The position numbers were made by a program, and so were the translations under genes. Source: Triglochin maritima (lineage: Eukaryota; Streptophyta; Magnoliopsida; Alismatales; Juncaginaceae). From it: a stretch of 64,000 nt of DNA. The notes beneath the pieces are model-generated. The model was not told the DNA's origin. It saw only the letters and a list, made by a program, of their open reading frames with translations, and made no database searches. Where the stretch lies: positions 744,001 to 808,000 of the forward strand of contig OY821775.1 of NCBI GenBank assembly GCA_963682175.1. Direction: 5' to 3'. Of the stretch, positions 46,448-57,544 are shown piece by piece (the first letter of the stretch is position 1; each line of letters begins with the position of its first letter).

Positions 46448-47220
46448 TGAAGATGATCGTTATTTTTGGGATAAAAGAATCTTCCCAACGAAAGATGACT
46501 TGGTTCATGTTCTTCAGTCATGACACATTAAAAAATATGTTCAGTATTCAATTATGGTTTTTTCAACGAAACGCTACACTGTTCGTTGTCTTCGTCGCGT
46601 ACTCTTCAAGAGAACACTACACTTGTGTTGTCGAGTTCTCTTCAAGAGAACTCGGTACTTGTGTTGCCGAGTTCACTTCAAGAGAACTCGGCACTTGGGT
46701 TGTCAAGTTCAATTTGGGAAATTTGTGGGTCAAGTGTTGCATGTATAGAACTCGACATTTGCACAACCATTTTGTCCTATGGAGAACTCGACGTCACAGA
46801 CGCCAATTTTTCTATACACTAAAAAATAAGACCCGTTGTCACCACGTGATGGCAATAGGTCTAGTTTGGAAATTTATTTTGGGAGATGTTTATTTTGGAA
46901 AATTTTAAATAATAATAATATTATTTTGAAAAAAGTTGCTTACAAGTACCTAACTATTTTTCCAAGAATTATATCATCTCATGATCCAATGGTTACGATT
47001 AGACAAGACCAAAGTTGAGATGTTCTTCAAGTGGAGTGGTGGAGGGAACCCAACGGCAAGGACCTAAATGCAAATCCCACTTTCCAACGTTCACTTGTAT
47101 TAGAGTCGAGTAATTCCGGGTTACAATAATCACACAGCTTGAAAAACCATCCAAGACCCTATATTAAGATACTAGATTTCGCAAATCAATTACCTTATTC
47201 CAAACATTACAATTTAGAAA

Positions 47221-48695
47221 CTGAACTGCTATTCATCACCGAAAAATTACTTAAATCGCCCGTACGAATTACTATTTTACACTTCTACCATTTCTGCTTA
47301 TATAACTCTTCATTTCACTCTCCTAACACCACTCTCTCTTCATATTACTCTCATATTCACCAAAAAGATTGTCTCGGAGACCGGGAAAAGAACCAACGGA
47401 CGCCCCGGATTACTCAAATCTGGTAAAATGTCTTTTTTTAGTTTTTTTATTTTAAAAATTTTGGGTCGGACGTTCGCGGGAGACACCCAGCCGATAGGGG
47501 AGGCGTCTGCGTGAACCGCCTCCCCTCTCCCACATATGCCTCCCTGAAGCATTGGGTGTCTATTTTTTTAATTATTTAAATTGATTATAAATTGTGATAA
47601 TTGTTAAATAAATTGATTATTAAGTTAATAATTAATTAAATTAGTTTAGTAAATCATTTATTGATTATAAATTGTGATAATTACTAAATAAATTGACTAT
47701 TAACTTAATAATTAGTTTAATTATTTTAGTAAAGGATTGTTGATTATAAATTGTGATAATTGCTAAATAAATTGATTATTAAGTTAATAATTAGTTTAAT
47801 TATTTTAGTAAATCCATTAACAAAATTTTATTTTTAAAATTTAATTAATAGCCATCGGGTTACAGTGGAGGAAAAGAGAAATCAATTCCCTTACGCGCGG
47901 TACGCAGTTTAGCAGATGAATCAGGTCCTCGTCATCCACGTAGACCAGGTATTTCTGCTTCAGTTAGGAGAGAGAGATTTTTTACGTCGTTGTCAGACAC
48001 CTGGGAATTCTTTCGACGACGAGGATAATTCAGATGAGGTGATGAGTCACGACGAGAGTGACGATGGGGGTCGGTATAGCTTGGAGCCACAGGAGGAGGC
48101 GATACAACAGTATGGTCGAGGACGGGGACGACATTGTAGTACTTCGGCTGAGTGGGTCATTAGGAATGGTCGAAGTGTGGTTTGTAACCACTGATTCGAG
48201 TTCGTGCACTGCAGACGTCTGAACTCAGAAGAAGATGTGTGAGGACGAGTCTTGTATCGTGACAGATATGATGTCCGGTGGTCCTATAGATGACAACGTC
48301 ATTCCGAGTTTCGGAGGCCACATCGCCAGACGCATCTGGGATGACGAGGATCGGAAGGTTTTGAAATGCCATAATCGGCACAGAGCCTGTATTACATTGC
48401 TGGCTTGACGTTCAGTGATGACTGATGATATGACGACGACCATTAGTGATAGTGGATTGAGTCACTTGTCGTATAACATGTTTTCCTACCTTGACACGCC
48501 ATTGATTTCGGCTTTCGTGGAGCGGTGACAGTCCGACACCAACACTTTCCACTTGTCGTTCGAAGAGATGATGATCATGTTGCATGACGTCTTTCAGATT
48601 CTGCGCATTCCTGTTGAGGGTCGTTGATTTGTTAAGGGTAAAAATGTAATTGTTGGGATGATTTAAGTAATTTTCCGACGACGAATAATAACCCT
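47221..48695 (-). mobile_element. Deleted PMD-MULE relic in copy B, PMD side left
   Basis: The left end CTGAACTGCTATTCATCACC matches the PMD-side end of the 6.2-kb MULE, and the right end matches its transposase-side end. The element is therefore inverted relative to the relic in copy A. It is flanked by ATTTAGAAA and CTTTAGAAA (8 of 9 bp). It keeps PMD exon 1, the palindromic intron (47465-47550) and part of exon 2; the transposase is deleted. Confidence 0.82.
47369..48630 (+). pseudogene. Truncated PMD gene
   Basis: Homologous to the intact PMD gene at 13500-16123. The start codon is TTG instead of ATG (47369-47371). Exon 1 otherwise reads SRRPGKEPTDAPDYSNL, and exon 2 resumes after a 430-bp intron with SGYSGGKEKSIPLRAVRS-like sequence. 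In-frame stops appear, including one inside the PMD after LISAFVER. It ends at ILRIPVEG by deletion. Confidence 0.75.
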
Positions 48696-48989
48696 CTTTA
48701 GAAAGACGAGTTTATTAACTTTATTTAGCTCGGTTCATCGTAACCAAGAGTTGCAACAATGAATGAAATCATGTTAGATAGTTTACAATCACAAAAAGTT
48801 CTCACCTTCCGTACCACTACCGTAAAGAAGACATCTTTACGATGATAATTTGAATATAATGATTCTAGAATAGGGATGAAAACAATAATTTCTTAATCCC
48901 TCAAAATATTTTTTCTTAGGTTTACTTACATGCACTGCCATATACATTTTTCAACTTCAACTACCATATACACATGTATATATATATAG

Positions 48990-49263
48990 AGTCAAGCTCT
49001 AGTGAGCCTAAGGCTCATCAAATTTAGTTTAAGTCTCCTACAATCTCACCATTGTATACAAGAATTCTCTAGTGAGCTCAAGGCTTAATTTTTCTAAATT
49101 AAGCTCCCACAATATCCACCACTCATTTCAAATTGTAAGGTAGATTAAGAAAAAAATGGTTATGCTAATGAATGGTAAGATTAACTGTAAATAAGATCCA
49201 ATGGTGAGATTGTAGGGGGCTTAAACTAAATTTGATGAGCTCTGGGCTCACTAAAGCTTGACC
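48990..49263. mobile_element. MITE with TIRs of about 18 bp, full-length relative of the 3.6-kb copy
   Basis: The ends are GTCAAGCTCTAGTGAGCC and, inverted, GTCAAGCTTTAGTGAGCC, bordered by (TA)n on both sides. The sequence is non-coding and lies just past the stop codon of the AMSH2-like gene. Confidence 0.8.
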
Positions 49264-49328
49264 TTATATATATATATACATATATATATATATGCATACA
49301 AATCTACTACAGAAGATTGTTTTGTTAG

Positions 49329-52300
49329 TTAAGAGGAGAAACGGAGATCGACGATTTCGAACCTTAGGTTGGGATTGATGTAAACGGTAGAGGAGCAGTC
49401 CTCATAGATGGGGCTTCCATCTGTAGGATCCTTATGAGGATGGAGGCCTTTGTCTTTGCAATCTCTCAGCACATCTTTTCCTATGGGATCCGAAAGACGA
49501 AAAATTCCATGTTTCCTGCGATGATCGGATGATAAAAGAAAATGTCACATCTTCTGGTAAACTCTCTCATCTGCTGCAAAGAGGATGGTAGAACTTTTTG
49601 TTATCATTTCTAACCAAGAACATATATATACCATGTCTTTTATTCTAAACAGCATACTACTCCAAAGAAAATGCATGCATGCTTAATATGTTCGTAATCA
49701 GGCTTCAGCATTGAGATTTTGCGAATAGTGGTAGCCAAGTTCCAAGAACATCCGTTGTTTTACCTGGTTGGATCGGTTCGCGCCATGACAATAGCAATTG
49801 CCTCTGGTACCATCACCTGATCATCAACAAGTAAACTCATAAGTTTAGACTTATTGAAACAGTGTCACAGGTTGCAGTTTAAGGTATTCCTGAAAATCAG
49901 CAAGAAAATACAGCATACACCTTTCACTCCATTCCTTGACCATAAATTTCATGTATTGATTCAAGTTGCATCAACAACATGGATTAGCAACATACATAAT
50001 TTGGTAAATGTTGATCAACCTGTAGTGCGCATAAACAAACCCACCTAAAATGTTTAAATCTATATCATCCAAAAAGAATTAATCACCTTAATCTGAAGAT
50101 TTTTTCTTGATACCCAAAACAAATCCATGAAATAACAACTAAGTAGAAAGAAACTAATTGATAGCCAAGCGTATTCACCACAAAATGACCTTAAAATGCT
50201 TCTAGACATAAATAACATCCAACAGACCTTCCTATATTTTTTCACGTTAAAGATGATTATAATCACTTCAATGAAGACCAATCAAAGACTCAGTGGATTG
50301 TTTACCTACAAGTTGTTACATTGCTTTTAGCATGTCAAAATAAATCTTCAATACAGAGACACCACTAGATGCCCTCATAGTGATAAAAAAAACTAATAAA
50401 GAAGTAACCAATGTCGTACCTGATAAGAATATTGTGTGTGCAAATCGATCGACGACATGAAACAAGTTTGCGAAGGATGAGTCTGGAAGAAAAAGAAGTC
50501 AGAAATTAAAATACACTCAATCTGTATGAAAGAATACAATACAAGCATAGGATCTTGGAAGAAGAAACCACAAATATCTACTTCAGATTGAAACTATCAT
50601 CCCGTATTTTATTACAGAAATCTTAATGAAGTGCTTTATTCTCAAGTCAAACATGATATTAAATCTTGAGACGGATGAGATTTTAAATTTTATCTTTTGA
50701 TAATACAGAATCAGGTTTTTATGGTCTAGTCGAGAGATAACAACCTTATTCTTTGGTTTTAGGCTTTTAGCAAAGATAGCAATGTATGGAACCCTAAGTA
50801 AAACGTATGGATTGGAATATTGCAGTGATACATAGAATATAAAGCATATTAACAATTCAATAGGTTCATATTTTCGACTCCCGGTCAATAAACAAGACTA
50901 TGCAGGGAAAACCCATAAATATTAATCACTAACATGAATCCATCCTATTGGAAAAAGAGAGTGCTCCTCTTGTATTGCATAAATTTCCTCTTCGTTTAAC
51001 GCTTGACACTGTCAGGTATAATACACATAAGAAGTCAGCCTCAAATATAGCAAACCAAAGGATAACCATGACAATTTTGACTTACTGAGTTAGAAGTAGA
51101 CTCTTGCTTGGGTATAATCAAGGTCGTTACGTAGAAGGTCTGATTCTCCTGTACCGATAAAGTGGTTGCACAAAAAGAAAATTGTTAACTCTGGTATTTC
51201 AAACTCCCTATGTTTAGTTAGATTGAATCCAGCAATAACAAAATAAGTACAACAAAACAGTTGAACCTACAAGAAAAGCACCAAGAATTCCACAAGTCTC
51301 CAAGTCCTCCGTATTGGTTCGGGCAAGTTCCATGAATTCTTCCATCAACCTGGCTGACTGTAAATACATGCGAGTGAAGTTGATTTATTTGCTCAACAAC
51401 AACAACAACAACAACAACAACAAAACCTTTAATTTCAATCTAGTTGGGGTAGACTAGAAAACAACTCACAAGAATCATGATTCGGACACGTGAAAGTCTT
51501 CTTTCACACACTCCTATCTAACGCCAAATCTCTGGGAACATTCTAATTGTTTAGGTTTCTTTTAACCGCTTTCTCCCAAGTTAATTTTGGTTTACCTCTC
51601 CTCTTTTTATGTCTTCATCATGGATCAACACTCCCCTTTAAATGGTGTCTTCATAGGTTTTCTTTCTACATGTCCAAATCACCTCAGTTTATGTTGTATA
51701 AGTTTCTCCTCTGTTGGGACAACTCAAGCTCTCTCGCGAATTTCCTCATTTCTAATCCGACCCATCCTCATTTCAACCACGCTCATCTTTTACACATGTT
51801 TTCATTTCATAGCCCAACATTTTGTTTCATACAACATCGCAGGTCTTATAGCGGTCCTATAAAAAAATCTTTTTAACTTGAGAGAGATTACCTGATGTTT
51901 GTCGTCATTTCATTCACCCTGACCTAATCCTATGACTAACATCTTCGTCAATGTCCCCATCATTTTGAAGTATCGATCTTAGATATCTAAAAATATCTCT
52001 CATGCACACCACTTGACCATCCAATCTACTCTCTTCTTCATCAATGTCGATGGCGCTAAAACAACACTTTATATATTTAGTTTTAGACCTACTTACTTTT
52101 GTTTCTAAAATGTCCATCCACCACTCATCTTTCCTCTCAACACCTATCTTACACTCGTCAATTAGTATCACATCATCTACAAAAACATATATAATGAGAC
52201 TTCAAATAGTATATCTTTTGTTACCTTGTCCATCACTAAAGCAAAAAAATATGGACTTAAAAGTTAATCTTTAATGAAGTTTAATCCTAATCGGGAAGAC

Positions 52301-53847
52301 ACTAATCTCACTATCGCATACTGTAACGTTAGTCTTCACTCCCTCGTACGTATCTTTAATCAAGTTAGCATATTTTGTTGATGTTCTTCTTCTCCAGGCC
52401 CCCACCACATAATACTTCTCGGAACTCTATCATAAGTCTTCTCTAAATCAATAAAAATCATGTGCAAGTCTTTCTTTTGTTCTCTATACCTCTCCATGAG
52501 TTGCCCAATCAAGAATATCGCCTCGACAGTCAACCTTCCAGACATAAACCCAAATTGATTATCTTTAACACTTGTTTCTCTTCTTAAATGGTGTTCAATT
52601 ACTCTTTCCCAGAACTTCATAGTGTGACACATGAGTTTGATATCTTTATAGTTATTGCAACTCTGAATGTCTCATTTATTCTTGTAAATTGACACCAATA
52701 TACTCTTTTTCCACTCGTTTGACATTTTGTTCGTCCTAAAAATACTATTAAACAACTTGGTCAACCACATTATAACTCTATCTCCAAGACATATCCACAC
52801 CTCAATCGGGATATTATATGGTCCAAAGTACAAAATCAGTCGAACTCCGATGCTGACCACTACAGAATGTGACCAAATGAGATTCTCAATTCCTAAAGAA
52901 AGTATTAGCTACCATGAGATCATATGCTACAATGAAATTTAGAAAAATTTCTCATTTTTTGTCCTAACACCATTCCCAAATCCTCTATGAATACTTTTAA
53001 ACCCTCCCCTATATTTACCAACATGGTCTTTGAAATTTCCTCCAATGCAAAGTTTCTCACAACTAAGGATCCCTCCCACCATTGTATCAAGGTCTTCCCA
53101 AAATTTTCTTCAATGTTTCGCTCAAACCTACTCGTGGGGGCATAAACACTAATGACATTCAAAACTAATTTTCCTATCACTAATTTTATCAAAATTATTC
53201 GATCTTCTTGTCTTTTAACCTCCAAACCTTATTTCTTAAGCTCTTATCTACCAAAATCCTCACACCATTCTTGTTTCTATCTTTTCCACTGTACCATAGT
53301 TTAAACCCTATATTTTCTACCTATTTGGCTTTTTCACCTACCCATTTGGTTTCTTGGACACAAAAATATTTACACTTTTCTTGCTGGCCACATCCACTAA
53401 TTCTCTCAATTTTCCTGTTACGGAGCCAACATCCCAACTACTTACATGAATTCCAACTTCCAACATTCTACTTTAGCCAACAACTAAGGAACCAACTTTG
53501 GGAGGTTCAGATAGTGAAGCTAAATCATTTTTCATTTGATTACGCATTATCCATAAGTTCGCTGCATTGCCCTAATTGATGGATTCCATAAAGACATCCA
53601 ACTACGGAATCATCCTATCAGATACAAGTGAAAAGGCATCGGATGTTACCACATGTATATCTTGAACAGATTTAGATGTTGAAGGCTCCATGCCAGATGA
53701 TTTGGTAGAGCCATTACTCGAATCAGCAGCGACCATTTGAGAAACATGTCCAACAAGTTGAACGTCTTCAACACAAGAAATAATCTGGCTGGGGAAATTC
53801 TTTACAGCATACACACTGACATTACGATCCCTTCTAGCAAAATTCAT
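49329..53847 (-). CDS. AMSH2: AMSH2-like JAMM deubiquitinase (ubiquitin thioesterase)
   Basis: Seven exons join to 241 residues: 53650-53847, 51271-51357, 51086-51148, 50934-51008, 50420-50482, 49764-49816 and 49329-49515. The JAMM zinc motif is complete as [20 protein letters not shown] (H-x-H, then S-x-x-D). LETCGILGAF, TLIIPKQESTSNSCQA, VPEAIAIVMARTD and the C-terminal LRFEIVDLR follow the plant AMSH pattern. The short N-terminus with ISCVEDVQLVGHVSQM resembles Arabidopsis AMSH2, which lacks the long MIT-like region of AMSH1 and AMSH3. AMSH enzymes cut K63-linked ubiquitin chains on endocytic cargo and work with ESCRT-III; that is family knowledge. The start at 53847 is the first in-frame Met; leader exons lie near 53932-53962 and 54833-54990. 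The first coding intron carries a LINE in sense. Confidence 0.93.
51395..53480 (-). mobile_element. Degenerate RTE-type LINE in the AMSH2-like intron
   Basis: On the minus strand, in order: endonuclease pieces (GVRILVDKSLR, VLNVISVYAPTSRFERN), reverse transcriptase pieces (FWERVIEHHLRRETSVKDNQ, GLTVEAIFLIGQLMERYREQ-like, MIFIDLEKTYDRVP) and the end of the RT region (VSRSKTKYIKCCF, RYLRSILQNDGDIDEDV). It ends at a (TTG)n tract (51397-51425), typical of RTE elements. Many stops and frameshifts make it inactive. It lies in sense with the host gene. Confidence 0.88.
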
Positions 53848-55526
53848 ATAAGGACATCTAACTTAGCAGAATCTATGTAAGACAAGAAAAATATTAACAA
53901 CAAATTACACAAGGGAAATTACCTTTTGCTTCTTGTAACAATCTCTGGAATATGTGTTAACTGCGAGAAATTTAGACTGTATGAGAAATTACTCTCTGTT
54001 GAGAAAAAAATCACTTGGTCAAGAATTTGGTGGAGAAGTAGAGATTATTTGTATTCGAAATGCTAAGAACGATCTCACCCACCTGTGTTAAAGTAACTAA
54101 GACTAAAAGATATCATTCATTCTTTGACTTTCACATTTTATAAAACGTGGAAGGTGAAGGTGAAGGTGAAGGTTAAATTATGTAGAGCAACATTATGTAT
54201 GTCATTGTCTCCATAGTTTTGGGAAGTTTGATAGCTCCTATTCATTCTGCAAGAATCAGGTTTGCTGCTTCATGGGATCCCTAGTAACTTTCTATTAGTT
54301 GCTCTTAATTTGAATTGGATGAAGTGGTTTTGACTTGTCAAATTCCATGAAAAATCTTCAAAACTGAAGTCAGGACCATAATATCACCCATTGGCAGGAT
54401 TCAGTTTGTTCTATATTTTGTGATTCATCAGAAGACAGTGCAAAAACATTGGAAGCATGACAATTGGTAAATCTTTTTCACTATTAAAAAATAAAAATCT
54501 TTTTTTTACAAAAACGATCTGCATTTCTTATTCGTTGCGATCACAAACAGCATAAGCATGATCGTCCATCAATCGGAATAACCTCTCTGACCCATTTATC
54601 CAGAGCCACTTTCGAGGCAGTCGGGGCAATATTATTTGTGTTGATTGATTTATCACCAAATCAATACAATACAATACACAGACAGAAGAAGCATCAAACA
54701 CCTACATTTCCATCTATATCATCACATAAGACATTCAATAAACACAATCTGTTAAAACATGCACAGTTTGTTCCCACAACACCATAACCAGTTAGTGTAA
54801 AAATAAAAAATTCAACAAAAAATCACCTGTTCCTCCATCTGATCGTGGGAAACCAAAATCGAACCGGAAAACTTCGGAAATGGGAAAGCCTTCTTCCGAT
54901 TCTGGTTTTTATCCCTTTCTTTCGGATTTGGGAAGTGCGATCGAAATCGGACGGCTCTGATCTGTTCTGGAAAAGTATAGATTTTCAACCAAAAAAACAA
55001 AATTTCCCCACAAAACCCTTCCTTTTCTTCTCTCGAATCGGAATCCCTTTTAGGTTTGTCCGCCCAATTCTTCTCCTTTTTTTTCTTTGGAATTTTTTGT
55101 GTTCTTCGATTAATTATGGATTAATTTTGAATGTTGTTTTGGTTACAACCTAACTACGTAGGCATAAATATGTGCATGTCATGTTTTTGACTTCTTGTGA
55201 TGAACCCTAGTTTAGTTTATGTGGGTGTTTATTTCTCCTAATTATCTAATTAATGTTTCTTATACTCAGCAAAAATAACAAAACATTTTATCCCAACTAG
55301 TTGGGTTGGGGAAGGCAGTGTTTGTTTTCATATGCATTTCTGGAAATTTTGTTTTCATAAGGTTGGTTATGTTATATGTTTCAGTGGTTCGGAAGAAGAG
55401 CTTTGATTTGTCATTCTGCTTAGTAGATTACTTGCAGAAGTTTTTTTATGATTGTTATACACTAGTTTTTATTGCTTGTAGAATTCTGCTTCTTCGTGTT
55501 CCGTATTGTAATTCAAGTTGAATACG
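53848..55526. promoter_or_regulatory. Head-to-head promoter region of the AMSH2-like and TFIIIC6-like genes
   Basis: About 1.7 kb separates the two divergent start codons. It contains the spliced leader exons of the AMSH2-like gene (near 53932-53962 and 54833-54990). GC-richer, pyrimidine-rich sequence at 54840-55080 probably drives both genes. The facing open frames there (for example 54845-55153) look like chance frames. Confidence 0.5.
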
Positions 55527-57544
55527 ATGGACCCGTATCCGGTAGAAGCAGAAGCGGAAGGGGACGAAGAGGAGTTTGTGTTACTAGACTTGGAGGCTGT
55601 CTCTGGTCTGGTTGACATCCCAGCTGGTGCTTCATATGTTCTCTCTGTAAGTTCTGTTTTATTTGAATCAATATTTTCAGTTGTAGTATTAATGCTTTTG
55701 GTTTGGAATCCTTAGGCTTCACCTGAACTTTGAACTTTGCTGTCTAATACTAACTAACACAAGAGTTTTTGCCTTACTATATATAGAAGTGTCATTTCTC
55801 ATGCTCGATGCCGATGTGTTTTTCTTGTTTTTTACAGGGTTTGGACAGCTTGCATCCTATTTTACTAATTGGCAACATCAAACTGGTGAGTCTTTCCCTC
55901 GTTTGTAGTTGAACCTTCATATGTATTAGTTTGAACTAGAAGATATCTTGGACAAAGATATCATCCTTTCAATTTTGTCTAAGAAGTTATCAGAGGGCAT
56001 GGATGCCTACGCACAATGAACTGAATAAAGTTGATACTAGACAATGAGAAAAATTGTCCAGCAATCCACAGTTACAGCACTCAATAACTAAAAGGCAATT
56101 ATATTTTTTCCTCTTTCTTCATCATCCCTTCGTATTATTGCCTTAGCAATACAAAACATACATTTGAGTTTCTATAGACATAATTAAAATATGGCCTCAA
56201 TACTAGATTTCCTTATTGAAGGACCAATCCTATCGTCGTGCTTGTTCAACCACCGAAATGTACTATTGTCTGTATAGTGTTTGTTATTCTGAATTACCAA
56301 TATCTGCACACAAACACATTGCTCAAGCAGTCTATACGATATTTACTGATTAAGAAAAACATCCCATGTTATTCCCTACTTGTTGCTCATTCTCGTGGTA
56401 TAGTCTCATTAGTCTGCATTTTGGACCTTCAAAACTATCATTGATCTGGCTGAGCAGACATTGCTCAAAGAGGAAATTTTTAGGGATATTTTAGGGGTGT
56501 TCCGCTCTTATGCATATTTTTATTAGGCTAGCAGATCCCTATCAATTAAAAATAGGTGACAAAGAGATTGTATCCCATTGGCGGGGCGTTACTTGTAGAG
56601 ATTTTTACTATTTTTGTTTCTCAGACAACTAATTCTGACAACAAAGCAATGTATGCATCGAACTTGCAGACATTGTTATGGAGTCAATTCAATTTCTACC
56701 CAGTAGGCCTAGATAACAAGCTTTCTAAATTCTATATAAGTAGCATTCTGTCATTTTAGCAGACTTTGACAACACAAATAAATTGTTTTGTTTATTTTAT
56801 TGAGTGAGTTCCTTGAAATATACAAAATAATGTGGTATTTCTTAAGTTGGAGTCCTTTCTAAGATTCTTCAAATGGATGTTCTACCTTCCTTTCTTTTTA
56901 ACTATTGGTTTCCCTTGCAGATAGGTGAGTACCAAGAAACTGTCGGTATGTGTCTCATGTTCTCTGAAAGCGGTGAGTTTGTATTCTTTGTTCAATTATT
57001 GGTTTTAGTCGCTATTCAGTAGTATTGTTACACAGTAATAATCTGATTTTTCTGTTCTGATTTCTGAACTACTGCATATGTTTGTGCTTAGCGCATGCTT
57101 AAAGCAAAGCATATGTTAGTGTTAGTGTCTATTTTGGAAGCTAAAAGAAATTCAATGATTTTTTTTCTTCAAATAATTCAGTACTAATATTTCATTTACA
57201 AGCCTATGTCATGTCTTGGCCATGATCTTCAAAAATGAACCTGTTCATGCATGCTAATATTGAGCAATGTAGTAGACATAATTTATTAGATGAGTTTGCC
57301 ATTGAAATTTCATGTCTGTACATGCCTATTTGGGCTCAATCAGTGCTTGATTTATTTCTGACTGTCGCTTGTAGAAAAGGAAGCATCGACTTTGGTGCAC
57401 CCTGAGACTGGGGCATCCGAAATGAACTTATTCAAAGATAGATGTATTGTTGAGAATACAAAATCATCGTCGAAGGAAGTCAAACCTATCGCAAACCTCC
57501 AAAAGATTTTGAAGTTCAGGTTGGCAGCAGAGGGAGAAGGATAA
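55527..57544 (+). CDS. General transcription factor 3C polypeptide 6-like (TFIIIC subunit)
   Basis: Four exons, 55527-55646, 55838-55885, 56921-56972 and 57375-57544, join to 129 residues. After an acidic N-terminus comes EEFVLLDLEAVSGLVDIPAGASYVLS, then GLDSLHPILLIGNIKLIGEY followed by QETVGMCLMFSE. This is the TFIIIC_sub6 fold, in which a Leu-rich strand is followed by the GLD-x-x-x-PIL and GEYEDTxGTxLxF motifs. TFIIIC binds internal promoters of tRNA genes and recruits Pol III; subunit 6 (tau55/TFIIIC35) is a small beta-barrel partner. The plant protein is short, with a basic tail (KILKFRLAAEGEG). All splice sites are GT-AG and the frame is intact. Confidence 0.85.

Larger units (their letters stand above)
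42751..46943 (+). mobile_element. Second MULE (GAGTTC family), carrying a nested solo LTR
   Basis: The left end (AATAATATTATTTTTT, AAATAAACTTCTCCCAAAACAA, CAAACTAGACATG, CTTATTTTTCAGTGTA) is matched in inverse orientation at the right end (46800-46930). Both subterminal regions carry many GAACTCGGC and GCCGAGTTC motifs. It encodes the N-terminal part of a MURA-like protein and is interrupted by a 1.5-kb LTR. Copy A lacks it at the equivalent place (near 30895). The outermost bases and TSD are unclear. Confidence 0.75.
36815..48867. repeat. Segmental duplication, copy B
   Basis: Direct repeat of 25788-32733, about 11.0 kb downstream, lengthened by insertions: a solo LTR (39934-40825), a MULE (42751-46943) and a longer PMD-MULE relic (47221-48695). 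Homology resumes after each insertion and ends near CATCTTTACGATGATA. Confidence 0.92.

Noticed and set aside
46447..46908. 153-codon open frame over the MULE right arm
   Set aside because: It is made of GAACTCGGC subterminal repeats and starts at the LTR junction; the repeated peptide is a by-product of DNA repeats.
54845..55153. 102-codon open frame with hydrophobic C-terminus
   Set aside because: Antisense to the AMSH2-like leader exon and crossing the likely shared promoter; no similarity recognised.
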